DNA of 64,000 nt from Dioscorea cayenensis subsp. rotundata. Its lineage: Eukaryota; Streptophyta; Magnoliopsida; Dioscoreales; Dioscoreaceae. The notes under the pieces were generated by a model that was not told the origin of the DNA, did no database searches, and saw nothing but the letters and a program-made list of their open reading frames with translations. Numbering within the stretch: the first letter of the stretch is position 1; each line of letters begins with the position of its first letter. Both the position numbers and the translations under genes were made by a program. Shown here piece after piece: positions 37,962-51,600 of the stretch. The stretch spans positions 620,001-684,000 of the forward strand of contig NC_052495.1 of NCBI RefSeq assembly GCF_009730915.1, written 5' to 3'.

Positions 37962-40305
37962 GGTTTGTAAGGAGAGAGTTGTTGGTATATGAGTCTCATA
38001 AGATAAGATAAGAGACTTATGTATATATGGAGGTCCTAACTAGATCAGCCACATTGCAAACCACTAAAATATATATACAAGTTTAAACTTATCTTAACTA
38101 AAATAAAACTGATTAGGAAGCTAGCTAATTGGATTATGTCCTTGTCACAGTCCAAAATGTTGATCATGTATGTATTACAAATCACAAGAAGTTGGGAAGA
38201 TGAAATATCAGAGAGTTGGGGGTCTTGAAGTCAAAAAGAAAGGTTGGCCGGGGAAAAGAACAAGGAAAGCAACGTTAGGTTTTAGTGCACAGCATTTGGC
38301 CACCTGCATGCTAAACTGTTGCACCTTTGAGTATAATTTCATCAACTTCGAAGTTTGTATATAACTTGTAATTAATATTTTTGTTAATAAACATTAAAAT
38401 CTTCATCTTCATTATCAACAACTTTGTCTTTTAAAGTACATGCATGCAATGCAAGCATGATAGATCTTGTCCTAGCTTCAATGCCATTCTAGTGTTTCAT
38501 TCTTGATGCTCACTTGAAGACTGTTTTGGTTTCATCCAGTTAGAGCAGGTGACATGATCATGAACCTTACTATCTTTTTCTTCATTCACTCAAACATTAT
38601 AAATTAATCAACTAAACCTCTTGTCATTTTCTGTTTGGTTGAATCAAGGAAATTATTCTATTCCTCAATGAATCAAATGAATGAGAGAATTTTAGATCTC
38701 TTCTTCTATATTTCCATTACCCTCTGATCACATAACTCAAACATTAACATGAGATAGACTTTGAAACAAATTAATATTATACATAGTATATATATATAGT
38801 ATTCATCATTGTGCATGATGAGAGATGAAGGGAAACTTAGGAACACAAACAAGGGGACAAGGAGAAAGGCAATTGATGAGAGTGGGGTGGTGCAATTGGC
38901 CACCAAAGGAAGACAAAATCAGTATGAGAATCTTGACTCTTTCTATCATATGTTCCCTCCCCCAACAAAAGTTGAATTATTAACATATCTTCTCTTCTTT
39001 TTCTTCTTCTTCTTCTTCCTTGAGCATTGATAAGATTTTTTCAACCCCACATAAATACTCACCAATCAGTATAAAGATTATGGTAAGTTCACTGACTTGA
39101 TTATAATTAAAAAATAAAATTAAAAACTTTTTAGTGGGCGAAAAAAAAGATTTTTTATTTTGTATATTCATATATTTAGCTTTATTTATTTATCAGTAAT
39201 TCAATAATAATAATAGCACTCCCATGTGTGATCATTATTTTTTGAGAGATATTTTCTTATATCCTCTTTGTTGTGCTTGTTCTATTGATGATCATGGTGA
39301 TCTCCGGTGTTTAGAACAATATATTGTATTTTTTTTTTTTTTAATACATTATAAGTGACTATTTTATTTAAAAAAACAATAACATGGGTTTTTCATGAAT
39401 GTTTGTTATAATATGATAGTGAAACAATAATTAGCAAGATGACAAAGACAAACATCCTTCAAATTCCATGTGTTTGGGATGTTAACCTGCATTTATCATT
39501 AAAGTAAAGAATATGAATTTCAAACCAATCATATAGAATCAAATATCTTGGGAAAGGCTAGCATAACTAGAGCTTTTAACATTTTTTTTTTTTTAATCAT
39601 AAAATCACCCTTGCAATTTACCATTAATTGTCTTTTCTGATCTAATCAACTTTTAAACTTTTACTCAAGTTTAATATTAATGAATTGTGTTTTTTTTTTA
39701 AAAAAAACAATTATATATCAAAATATATAATAAGAGATAATCATATGGATATGGATGTGAATTGAGCATGTGATGGATTTGGTACAAATGTAAGGTTAGA
39801 TTTGGATGTTGTGGAAAAGGAATTGCAACAAGTGATTGATGGTATCTCAGTGGTTGGTCACTCACAATGTACTCTCTTTTAACTTGCTTCAATCACTAGT
39901 CATCCTCTTCTTTGTCTTTGGCTCTGAGTGATGGTATGTCCACTGTTGAAAAACATGCCAATATGTCACATCTTAGTACTATTTTTATTCCCATTCTCAT
40001 TTCATTATGTTTAACTAATAAAAAGAATACACTAAGATCTGTATAAAATAATATTTTAAGATCACAAATAACTATTATTTTATAGGAATTATTTTCTTTA
40101 TTAATAAATAAAATATTTTATAAATTTATTGATTTATTAAAAAATAAAAAATCATTAAGTTGCAATGAGTTCTACATTTTTAACAAACCAGAAAAATAAA
40201 GGCAAAAATAAAAATATATAGATAATACAATTATATGTACGCACATAAGGAATAACCTAAAAATAAAAAAGATTATTAAAATGGTGGATCCAAATGATGA
40301 TAGTT

Positions 40306-40588
40306 CTCCTTCTGTGCATACATATATGGCAACTATCATCATTTCTACTAGCGGCTCCGACCACAATGCAGCCCAGGAGTAGTTCTCCTTCTACATTTCT
40401 AGACAGGCCTGAGATGCCAGACGATATCTTCCGCCTGCTTAGACTCTTATTTACTTTCTGCTTCCCTGTTTTTTAGCTGTACTATGTTCCTCACTTCTGG
40501 TGAGAGGACTTTACTATTTGTACTTTTATCTTTTCCTTCAATAAATCAGTGGTTTATCCACTCTTTTTTCAAAAAAAAAAAAAAAAAT
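40306..40588 (+). mobile_element. Short 5'-truncated LINE with intact target-site duplication
   Basis: The insert ends in AATAAATCAGTGGTTTATCC followed by a poly-A tail (40571-40587). It is flanked by the 11-bp direct repeat TGATGATAGTT, at 40295-40305 on the left and 40589-40599 on the right. About 280 bp of LINE 3' end remains. The exact target duplication and long A-tail suggest a fairly recent target-primed insertion. The segment CTGGTGAGAGGACTTTACT is shared with the copy near 47340, so the two belong to one family. Inside there is a direct repeat of AGTTCTCCTTCT about 79 bp apart. Confidence 0.75.
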
Positions 40589-41475
40589 TGATGATAGTTG
40601 TGTTTTTTAATAGAATCCTTAAAAAATTACTTACTATAACATGAGAAAAATCTATGAAATATAGTATGTACTTTACAAAATATTAAGGATGAAATTAAAT
40701 TTAGTTGACAAATAAAGATGAAACAAATAACTTTAAATGTATATTTAGAAAATAGTAAAATTTTAAAATAAAAATAGCCCCAAAAACTTCAATATTATAA
40801 ATTTTGTATGGTACATTTCTATGTATTTGATAAATTATTAATTTATATATATTTTCGTTGGGTCCTAAAGACTTTTAAAATAATTATTATCTTATACAAA
40901 TTTAACGAAATTATTAATTTAGCACATTGGCCCTAAGTAGGACATGGGGGAAACATATTATTTCATCGATGTTATTAATTTATCGAATATCTATTCATCA
41001 AGTTTTACTATATATATTGTTGTAATTCTATATGTCAAACTTCCAAATAAAATATGGCTCTCTATTAATATTTATTAAGAGGAAGGGATGTGTTTGTTAA
41101 ATATAATGTCTTGATCATCCTTTGGATAATCACTAATTAATAGCTAGTTAGATAAATTATGTTGATCGAGATGATCAAAGAGAACTAATTATGCACCATG
41201 TTTGAAGAGTTCAAAGTCATATTGAAAGATTTTTAAAAAAAAATAAATTTGGAGGCCCAAGCAAAATCTTGATGGGCTCATACAAGCAACCAACTTAACA
41301 TTGATCAATTAGATAAATGTTAGGAAAGTAAAGTTTTGCAAGGTAAATTAGATGATTAATAATTATATTTTATTTGCATGCATTTTAAGATCAAGGTTTG
41401 TTTTATTCAAATTTTACTAACGTATGACATGATTGGATCCAAATACCAAAATTTTCAAACATTGATCAAGGTTTG

Positions 41476-41510
<35 letters not shown>

Positions 41511-41927
41511 TGTCTTAAATAAATTAAGATGAATTTGCTAACTAAGAACATTCTTCATGAGTTTTGAGACACGTTATTGGCTCAAAACTTCTTGTATTTT
41601 ATTAAATCATTGAGCAATATACAAACATGTATAGATAGATGTTAATCATTGTGTTAATCTAAGCCTCCCTTTTGTTTGTTGTAATTTAAAGTTGCCTTTT
41701 GAATCCATCATCAGCATGCATTAATAATATGAATTATTGTTTCTTTTCTTTGCACAATTAAGTTCACATTATCTACTCAAAATAATGATTAATACCAGAC
41801 ATATATATACACACACAATTAAGTTCACTTCTTCTTCTCTAAATAATCATTAATACCATACATATATAAAAGACAATGGTATTATATATGGAAATAAGAA
41901 AACAAAATTGTACACCACACACACACA

Positions 41928-41998
<71 letters not shown>

Positions 41999-42364
41999 CC
42001 CACGTTAATGGTCAATTATTTCAAGTTTTCAAGATACTTTCATGTAACCTCTAGAGTCATATCAAATCGTTTATAAAAGCTTTAATAGTTATAATGTATT
42101 AATAACTTGTATATAATAACAATTTTTTCTAATTTTAACAAGAATATTAATCAAATACATGCCATCCTTTAATTTGATACACTTAGAATAATTGAAGCCT
42201 AAATTTTAATATTTTTATTTATTAAAAACCTATATGATGAATTTTAATTTATAGAGATATATAATGTCCTATAATAAAAATAGTGTCGTTTTCAAATTGA
42301 TATAATTATGAATATGTTTTGTGCATCTTTATTAACATAAATATATATCCTAAAAATAGTATTT

Positions 42365-42480
42365 CCCCCTTATGTATGCCAATGTACCTTAACTAGCTAG
42401 TCTATGTATTTTGTATTTTGTCTTTTATCTAATATAAATGATTTATCTATCTTTTCAAAACAAAACAAAAAAACAACACT
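42365..42480 (+). mobile_element. LINE 3'-end fragment (probable)
   Basis: The sequence TTTTATCTAATATAAATGATTTATC followed by CTTTTCAAAACAAAACAAAAAAAC resembles the 3' end plus A-rich tail of the LINE copies near 40550 and 47440. No target-site duplication was found, so this is a weak call. Confidence 0.35.
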
Positions 42481-43395
42481 TATGTCAATATATAATCATT
42501 ATTTATAAACATGATTCTATAAAACATTAAAAAATGTTAAGACTTTGAACATATACCTGTATGTCTTAAAACAATTATGATTGTTTGATCTAATGAGTAA
42601 ATATATTTTTATTAATTTTTGTATATATAATGTTATCATACAATAGTATGAATTCAAATATATATATACCTAAAAGTAATATTGTCATACACAAAATATG
42701 GTTATTCAGAAATTATATTGATCGAATATACACAAAAAACACTAGTCAAATATATTATAAATATATGTAAAGCTAATGTCAAAAAATTAAAGGAGATGCT
42801 GAACAAAGTCAAGGAAAGCATGCAGCTTTGTTCATGCAAACTCAAAGGTGGTGCTGCCCAGCAGCCTTGAGACACTTTGGTCCAAAACAAACATCATATA
42901 ATTATAAATAAATGTGTGTTTATTTATATCGTATAATTAATATATAAGCCAACCAACCTATATACGCACACTGTGTCCAACTTGCATTGCTCTTTATATG
43001 AACCACTTGTGCTCATATTCCTGATTAATTAATTTTCTGGTCACCTGAGTCACCTTCCTTTTTTTCCATTCCTTTCTTTATTTTAATTTCAATTCCTCGT
43101 GCTCTTATTCCCACATATCTCCTTTTTTATATTTAATTTATTTCGGCCTCTTAGATATTCATCTTAATTGGTCTTCAATCATTCATTCTTGATTCATTAA
43201 TTGAGGAATAGTATACTCGATCATCCTTACATACGTACATATATACATATGAGAAAGAGAGACATTGCATGCATGTATGTGTACGTTATATATCTCCACG
43301 TTCAGCTAATAAATGAAGCTTAATTTGGTTAATAACCAATGTTTACAAGCTTAATTAAATGAAGTTAAGTATAGTATTTATTTTTTGTTATATAT

Positions 43396-43439
<44 letters not shown>

Positions 43440-44372
43440 AAGCGCACTTTACCTAACCAGAGGTTTGTGAGGAGGAAGGTGAGAAGAAGGTTTGATTAAT
43501 TATTAATTAAGGATATCGGCAAAGAAAAAATCAAAGTGGTTTTCAAGTGGTGTTTACCACTTTAAAACAGATTAAATTAAAGCTCTAGCTAAGAAGATGT
43601 AATTATTTTGCTCATGGATGTCTTCATCAATGCTTCTATTCAGTGAGAAGTTTTTAATAGAATTAATAATATATTCATGGCTGGCCACTAAAGGAATTCC
43701 ACATGAGGATTCTATACTCATGGTGTTTTAGTTTTGGACCGAGAAAGTGCAAGACAAGAATATGCTTGCAAACATTCCTAGCTTTCCAGCTCATGCATTG
43801 AAGGTCAAAATTTTAATTAATTTCATAAAAATCAACTTCAATAACATTATATTAAAGCGTCAGTATATAGATACATGATCATATTCATATGTTTTATTGA
43901 CATCTAATTAAAAGTATCATTAAAATGGAAATTAGAAGATTAATGCTTTTCAGAGTGAGAATGATCACTTACAATCAATTTGGAGATCATCAAGTGGTGA
44001 AGCACATGGCTAGAGGTATCCTCAAGTATCCTAGCTAGGAAGCTTTTCACAAGCAAAAAATAAACAAGTTGTGAGGATTCATAGATAGTGCTTGTCGATA
44101 TCATCTATTTATTAAAATTGATCACAAGTCCGAAACCTAGCTAAAGGAAAACTACAAGCATGCATGTCTCATGAGATTTTTCCTTGCAGGCAAATTAACA
44201 GAAAGAAGACATGCATGCATGTAATATTTCCTCCTAAGTGTAATCTAGCTGTTTTCATCAATTCTAAAAGCAATGGAAGATATGTATAGCTAGCAAGCAG
44301 TAAAGTGAATATGATCAATTGTGAAACAAGCATATTTAGAGCAACTAGACTGGCAGTGTATAATGTGTTATG

Positions 44373-44407
<35 letters not shown>

Positions 44408-44824
44408 CTTGTCTAATAATTACCAGCAGTTTTATGAAGCATATATGTATAGATGTATATATAATAATTTGATCATCATATTAAGTGAAGTATGACTTAT
44501 ATAGACCAACAAATTAACAAAACTTTTTTCATGTAATTAAGAATAGCCTCTGTGTTTCTCTCTCTGTCTGAGATGTCACATCAGTCGGCCAACATGAGTA
44601 ATTCAAAGACAAAGTAACTTTTGAAAGCACTAACCGTGTGTGACTAGGAGTCTAGGACATTAATATTCCCATGGATGCTACTGGTTGACGCGCCACCTTA
44701 ATTGGATTTCTATTTAAGGATGCCTCATGCCTTCATCTCCATTTACATCCAAACCATTCTCTTCCTCTATCTCCTCCTTACCCTACCCTCTGGCTGATTC
44801 CTTTGATTCTAATAATATTCCTCA

Positions 44825-46514
44825 ATGATCTCCATGGAAGAAGCTCAGCAAAGTACAAGCTGTCAGAAGATTGGATTCTCTCCATGGTGGATGTTCACTT
44901 TCTTCATTACTATCCTAAAAAAGCTTCATGCAAAGGTGGCAAGGCTGTTCACAAAGCTGAAGAAGATTGCTGAAGATGATCCAAGAAGAGTCTATCATTC
45001 TTTTAAAGTAGGATTAGCACTCACGTTGGTCTCTATCTTCTACTATGTCACCCCACTCTTCAATGGTTTTGGATCATCATGCATGTGGGCAGTCCTAACA
45101 GTAGTGGTGGTCATGGAATTCACTGTTGGTAAGCATTAATTAATTAAAACCTCATTAATTATAATCATATTGGTATATATATTTATCATCATGCAGAATA
45201 ATTATATAACTCTTTTTCTAGAAATAAAACTCATTAACACTTGATGATCAGGTGCAACATTAGGCAAAGGTTTAAACCGAACTTTAGCGACGGTGCTTGC
45301 CGGCTCATTAGCACTTGGAGCTCATCACTTAGCAGACCTTTGTGGGGAGAAAATGGAACCAATACTTCTAGGAATTCTAGTATTCATCCTAGCTTCAGCT
45401 GCCACATTCTCAAGATTCATACCAAGAGTGAAGAAGAGATATGATTATGGTGTAACTATATTCATACTGACATTCAGCTTGGTGGCAGTGTCAAGCTATA
45501 GAGTTGATGAGGTAATACCATTGGCTCATCAAAGAGCTTCCACCATTGCTGTTGGTGTGGCTACCTGTCTTTGCACCACCTTCTTTGTTTTCCCAGTCTG
45601 GGCTGGTGAAGATCTCCACAAGTTAACTGCCACCAACCTTGAAAAGCTTGCATGCTTCTTACAAGGTATGCATGTATCTATCTATCTGAGGGTGAAACGT
45701 ACCACACATGCATGCATTATATATATATATATATATATATATAATTATTAATATGTTTTTGTAGGGTTGGGAGATGATTACTTCCAAGATAAAGCTAAAA
45801 AGGAGAACAAGGTGGGGGAGAAGAAGGATTACTTCCAAAGTTATAAGAGTGTTCTTAATTCGAAGCCAACGGAGGAATCTCTGGTGAGTTTTTGTGAATA
45901 TGAGATTTGTTAGGGACTTGCATGTAAAGAAGGGGAAATAAAGTTAATTAATTTTTGTAAATTTTCAGGCTAATTTTGCAAAATGGGAACCGGGTCATAA
46001 CGGATTCGGGTTTCGTCACCCGTGGAATCAGTACCTTAAAATCGGAGCTTCGACCCGACGATGCGCTTATTCAACCGAGGCTCTTAGTGCGTTCTTAACC
46101 GCATGCGACTCTAAACCCAAACCCGATCCGAACGATGAAGTGAGAACTAAGATACGATCCGCTTGTGCCGAAATGAGCTCCGAATCCGCTAAGGCCTTAT
46201 CGGATCTTGCAAGCTCCATCCGAACAATGTCGGCTCCCACGTTGGCGCGCCAGCACATGGCTGCGGCTTCAGCCGCCGCCGAGAAGCTGAAAGCCGTGTT
46301 ATTGAACGACAGCGGCTCGGTGGCTGAGATAGTACACGTGGCGACCATCGGAGCTATATTGGTGGAGATCGTGAACTGTGAGCACGAGATAGTGGGAACG
46401 GTGGAGGAGCTGGCTCGGCTCGCCGGTTTTAGGAGAGCCGAAGCCGTTAATGAAGCTCCCGTGAAGCCGGGAAACGAAGAGCAATGCCCTTCTGTGGTTA
46501 TCACTATTGTGTAA
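44825..46514 (+). CDS. Aluminium-activated malate transporter (ALMT) family anion channel, 4 exons
   Basis: ALMTs are plant anion channels of plasma membrane or tonoplast that carry malate and other anions. Exons: 44825-45128, 45252-45665, 45765-45883, 45969-46514; 460 residues. About six membrane segments lie between residues 60 and 225, beginning [15 protein letters not shown] and ending [14 protein letters not shown]. The hydrophilic C-terminal half contains the family WEP motif in [16 protein letters not shown], followed by the helical EALSAFL and [11 protein letters not shown] segments. The ATG at 44834 is a possible alternative start, three codons in. A TATA-like TATTTAA lies at 44711-44717. 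Intron 2 has an (AT)n tract. The C-terminal exon is much richer in GC than the surroundings. Which clade (ALMT2- or ALMT10-like) needs a tree. Confidence 0.95.
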
Positions 46515-46763
46515 TTTTATTCTTTTATTTTAGATTTGATAAATAGTTATTCAATAAAAATAAAGTCTTATTTACATGTCTTTTGTTAAACTTTTTAATA
46601 TAATAATAATCATCAACAACCTAAGGCTCTAAGTGTTTTTTATTATATAATGTTTCTGTATTGTTTCGCTACTGTAGCTTTGTGTTTGTTTTGTATTATA
46701 TTTTTGCACTTTTATAATGTTCATTATGTTTTTTAATCTATTTAGTTCATCCAATTTTTTATT

Positions 46764-46799
<36 letters not shown>

Positions 46800-47224
46800 T
46801 TTTTATTGTTAGAAGGTATAGCGCGGATATAATAATTACATAAGTTAACACTCCCTATGTTTTGATTTTTGGAGGATAAAATAATTCTTCCAATGAAAAA
46901 AAATGTATTTTTTAATTAAAGAAGAAGAACATGTAAATTAAAACATTTAAATAATTATTTCTATCCGAATTTTATTAGTATTGATAAAGGCGGTGTAAGT
47001 GCAATATATTCTTCTTTCTCACAAATAGAGAATTTTTTTAATATTTTCATTTGTTCATTTATTTTTTTTTATAAGCCTCACAATTCACAAGCAATCTTCA
47101 ATGTTGTGAGAGAAATATGATTCCTCAACTTCTTATTTGATGTGGGAAAATTTTTTCTTTCTTTTAATATAGTGATAGTAATATATAATATTATTTTTAA
47201 AGCATATGAAAATTATAGCAGTTC

Positions 47225-47460
47225 AAGTAGGTCTATGATTTCAAACGGTAATCTTCGCCGATCTTGCTGTTCCTTTGCTTTTCAATCTTCTTTTTCTTTT
47301 TCTCTTCTTCTTATTTTCCTTGTTTTGAGAGCCTCATCGCTGGTGAGAGACTTTAGTTTATTTGTGTGTTCTTTGTTATGTTTATTCTTTTTGTGAGTTT
47401 GTTGTGTTTTTCTATTTTTTTTTTAATAAAATTGTGATTTATCTATTTTATTAATAAGAA
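47225..47460 (+). mobile_element. LINE 3'-end fragment
   Basis: Shares CTGGTGAGAGACTTTAGTTT and the following T-rich region with the LINE insertion at 40306-40588, and ends AATAAAATTGTGATTTATC, as that copy ends AATAAATCAGTGGTTTATCC. The A-tail is degraded and no target-site duplication was seen, so this copy looks older. Confidence 0.5.
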
Positions 47461-47616
47461 AAACTGAACATTATGAGGTGACAAGAATGGGATGGAAAAA
47501 AAATTGCTTATTACTTTGCCGTGTTACACATTTTTATCAACCAAATTCTCCAATGTGATTATATCTTTTTAAAATGAAAAAAAAGAGTAGGAAATAAAGT
47601 GCTTTATTATGTTACT

Positions 47617-47653
<37 letters not shown>

Positions 47654-48082
47654 CACAACTAAAATCTAATATTTATCAAGTTAGAGCCACCAGTGTTTGG
47701 GCAAGAATACATTATCAATGGATGAATCCACATCATCATGTCAGTAGATCTGAGTTACTATCACAGAGAGAAAAAAAAAATCAAACTTTTCCTTGATCAA
47801 GTATATTAAAAGAAAACCATTGACTATAATAAGGGTCAAAAAATGAGAGCACCACCAGTGATGTAGGACAACAGAGACCACCACCAGTGATGTCAAAACA
47901 CTCAACAACCCAAAATACCAGAATAAAGAACCTGAAAGGAAGTTTAGGTTAGACCAAAGTGGATCTCGGTGTTGTCCCTCACTAAAAAAGCCTTTTTTTC
48001 ACATCACCACACTAGCCACATTCTTTCACAATCTTATGAGTTATGATAAGCATGACATTACCATAACTCCTAACCATTGGTT

Positions 48083-48393
48083 TCAGCTTTGAAGATTCAA
48101 GTTAATATTAAAAAAAAACAAACAAACAAACAAACAAACAACAGTAAACACCACTTTTGCCTTTTGTGTTAGTCTGATTCTTTTTGTACTCTCTTGTCCT
48201 TGGGGTTCAATGTTCATTTTCAGGCCACCATCATACAAGATCTTATTCATTGTGGATGAGAGTCTCCTGTCCTTTCTGTTGCTTTCCACTATGGGAAGTG
48301 AGAACTTCTTAGTGTATTGTCCACCTGTGCCACCATTTGGAGATGAGAACAACTCTTGAGACCATGAGCGCTGCTAGAGAATAATGCACTTTA
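48083..48393 (-). CDS. Unidentified exon-like open frame downstream of DGD1
   Basis: On the minus strand a good splice acceptor (TTATTCTCTAG) ends at about 48379 and is followed by about 75 codons of non-repetitive sequence: an ELFSSPNGGTGGQYTKKF segment and a DRRLSSTMNKILYDGG segment. The frame then runs into a (TTTG)n tail. The composition looks protein-like but I recognise no domain. It could be a lineage-specific gene end, a captured exon, or chance sequence in an alternative DGD1 3' UTR. The ATG at 48352 is not supported as a start. Confidence 0.2.
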
Positions 48394-48632
48394 ATGTAAC
48401 AAAATAGAAAACTGAGAAAAGAAAGCATTACACATTGAATAAAAAATGAACTTGTATATGTAGATTAGTTATTGTCAAAAGTGAGTGAGTATTGGTACAC
48501 ATGGACACATTGCTACAGCTCTGGTATGATCTCGCTTGATGGAAATCTAATTTACAAGTCAAAGATGATCAAACTAACTATTCACAAAAGCCGAAGATGA
48601 TGACTGGTCTTAATTCTGATTGAAAAAATTTG

Positions 48633-51600
48633 CTACCATCCGTATACGGGATTCTGAACCTGCGGTGGCAAGAGATGCAAGTCGATGCAATGTTGCTTGT
48701 TATAGTCTCTTGTGCCTGGTATGGCTCCGGTAGATAACCTTAGGATCTCGTTCCCTGTGAGACAATAGTGCGCTAGTGCTAATCCACCGTCCACAGCTTC
48801 AGACAAACTTGGCATTGAAATTGATTTCCTTATCCTCTTGGAATGTCCGGGATTTGCGGTTGTGTCATTATTGCTTAGCAGAACTTTATCAAGGTCTGAG
48901 GTCTGCAGGAATCGTTGAGTGGCAGCCTCCCATGATAAATTGTATCTCTGCTCTGGGGTCAGGGGATGAGGTTCATTTTCCAGTGCTTCTTTCACTCTTG
49001 CCACGAAATCCTCTGATGTCTTGTAAGTCAAGCAGTTGGGAAATGCCCTGAAGAACTCATTTGATGGGTGGTCTGCACAGATAACAAACTTTCCCATGGC
49101 AAGAGCTTCAGCTGTTGCTGTACAGAGGACATCACTGAGACTGGGGTTTATAAAAACCTTGTACCTGAAAATACAAACGACAAGAGATGATCTTCAGTAT
49201 GAATATTAACTAAAGATGCAGCCTGAATGTGTACTTTTTATGGCTACCTACCCATGAAGTGAATCATCTGCATGATCCCTTCCCCTAAGGAAGTTAAGAT
49301 TCAGCTCCAACTTTTTGGCAGCAGATTGTACTTCATGAGAATCCTCGCCGTTTCCATACACATCTAATTTAAAACCTTCCAAATCTTGTTTGTGTTTTGC
49401 CAAGAGATCAATCAATTCCCTGTAGCCTTTTGCCCAGACCATCTTACCCAAGAAATATGCCCCTTTGGAAAATGACTGTTGCCCGCCATTTCTCTCAGCT
49501 GCTATTTTCTCTCCAATCTTGAGAAACTTGGGGTTCACGCCATGAACATTGCAAATGACCGACTTGGGTAGATCTTGGGTTGCTGCAGAAAGACGAAGAA
49601 CCTGCATGATTGGCATTCTAACTAGTCAAAACTCAACTAAATGCCTTCTGCTCTTGCTAATTCAGAAAGCAAAATAAGAATGTGCATGGATAGGAAAAAT
49701 AACAAGCTATACATTAATCCTCAACTTTAACCAGAAAATCTTGACAGCTTCTTTAGCAAATGTAAAAGAAACCAACAGAAGCAATATATTATTGGAGTTT
49801 GGAAGTAATACCTTATGGCAGTATGCTCTGGTGACCCAGTTGTTGATGTGCTTGACAAGAAAAGCTTGGAAAGCCCCATATTTTTCCCTCTTGATGTACT
49901 CCAAGTAATTTGTGTGGACAACACCAACAACATGGTTAAATTTGTCAGTCCAACGCGTACCATGATGGTACCAGTTTAAATGCTCTGGCTCTTCGAGTAT
50001 TGCAATATCAGCTTCCTTGGCAGAAATGAATTGCGAAGTGTCCCCAGCAGGTATTATGCTCCGTCTTTCTTTTGAGAACTAAAACCAAATAACAGAGATA
50101 TTATCATATTCTTAAAATTTCCCATAATAGCACAAACCAAATAATGAACCAAACAAGTACCTTTCCCGGATAAAAGGATATATTGAAATCAGCCTTAAAA
50201 CCAACTCTCTCTTCCACCCAATTACGAATGTAAGTTTCCTGTTCATCTGGAGAGCTAAAAGTCAGGCTGTTAGGATAAACCAACTCCTGATCTGGTTTGC
50301 ATAGCCAAGGTACCAATAAAGTCACTTTTTGTTTTGCAGATTTCGATAGATATGCTGCTCGAAAAAGAGGATTAACAGCAGTTCCTGTCATCCAGGGAAG
50401 ACTGGCAGTTGTCACTATTGCAATATGTCTCTTCTCCTCATCAATTTCAGGCTTTGTGAGGTTGGTCCAAAATCCACCTTCATAGTGATGTCCTGTACTT
50501 TGCAGTACACTTGCTATCCTCAAGTCAAGTTCATCATGGACATTTTCATTTTGGAGCAAGGGTGTGTCTTGCGCAGAAAGAGAATGTGACATGAGTGGAT
50601 CTTTCCGTCCACAGCACAAAGCTTCCACTATTTTGTCACAGATATCTGTATGACAGAATTACTCTCATCATGTAAGAATCGCATCACTCCGTTTAAGGCT
50701 GAATAATGTTCAAATAATAAACTATAACAATCATTGCTAAACTAGTGTGTGTCACTCCGTTTAAGGCTGAATAGTGTTCAAATAATAAACTATAACAATC
50801 ATTGCTAAACTAGTGTGTGTGTGTGTGTGTGTGTGTGTTAATAAACTACCACAATTCCTGCTAAACTAGTGTATATATATTACCATCCTTAAAGGTCTCC
50901 CTCAAGACAGCTATATTCTGAACACAAACGACAATAAGCAGTCAGCACCGAGCAAGCATCCTGTACGATTTCAGCCAGCCTAGCACGATAGAGAGGAATT
51001 TCAATGCCACTAAATGGACAAGATGGGCAGGGTTTATCCAGCCAGCGAAATCACAAATCTCAAGCACATATTCCTTAGTTTTGTTTTGGAGATAAATACA
51101 GGCATCCAAGGTTTCCAATTCAAGATATTGGTTCTTATTTATATCACATCACTAAAACCACAACTCTGGTACAAATTGCTAAAAAAGTATGCATATTTTT
51201 TAACCCAATAAACTCTAGATTTTAGTACATACTTTGATGAACATGGCCAACTAAAAAAGTTGGTTCATATTTATATCACATCACTAAAACTACAACTCTG
51301 GTACAGATTGCCTAAAAAAATATTGCATATTTTTTAACCCAATAAACTCTAGATTTTAGTACATACTTTGATGAACATGGCAAACTAGGCCAAATATCAA
51401 CAAATATCACCAAGCTAGCTAAAGCATGCTAAATTCCAGCAGAATGGGTCAAACATGACTGACTATTCAAGATCAATCATGAGTACAGATGTGGTCAACA
51501 CCTAAATCAATTCCAAAAGCAATCACACTTATTGGTTCATGTAAAACACCATAGATTATTTCATGTGGCAAAATCCTAGCAGCCTCTGTATCAAACATGA

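Larger units (their letters stand above)
36900..44700. other. Gene-poor intergenic region
   Basis: About 7.8 kb of AT-rich DNA between the head of the bHLH gene and the ALMT gene. It contains many (AT)n microsatellites (37931-37958, 41487-41506, 41930-41997, 43405-43435, 44381-44407), a (GT)n tract near 37447-37468, poly-A/T runs, and LINE 3'-end debris. No coding exon, tRNA or known microRNA precursor was recognised. The frames in this stretch are short and without domains. Confidence 0.6.
46515..48632. other. Convergent intergenic region (ALMT / DGD1)
   Basis: Contains an (AAT)n tract (about 46760-46797), a LINE 3' end (about 47225-47460), (AT)n at 47619-47652, a twice-repeated ACCACCAGTGATGT word (about 47853 and 47880), a (CAAA)n tract (about 48116-48140) and an unassigned frame at 48083-48393. 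The rest holds the two 3' UTRs. Confidence 0.6.

Noticed and set aside
41930-41997. Long (AT)n tract as an origin, matrix-attachment or cruciform element
   Set aside because: Many such tracts are spread over the window; no associated motif sets this one apart from an ordinary microsatellite.
42682-42870. 62-codon plus-strand Lys-rich frame
   Set aside because: No ATG at its beginning, no similarity I recognise, and it lies in AT-rich repeat-dense DNA.
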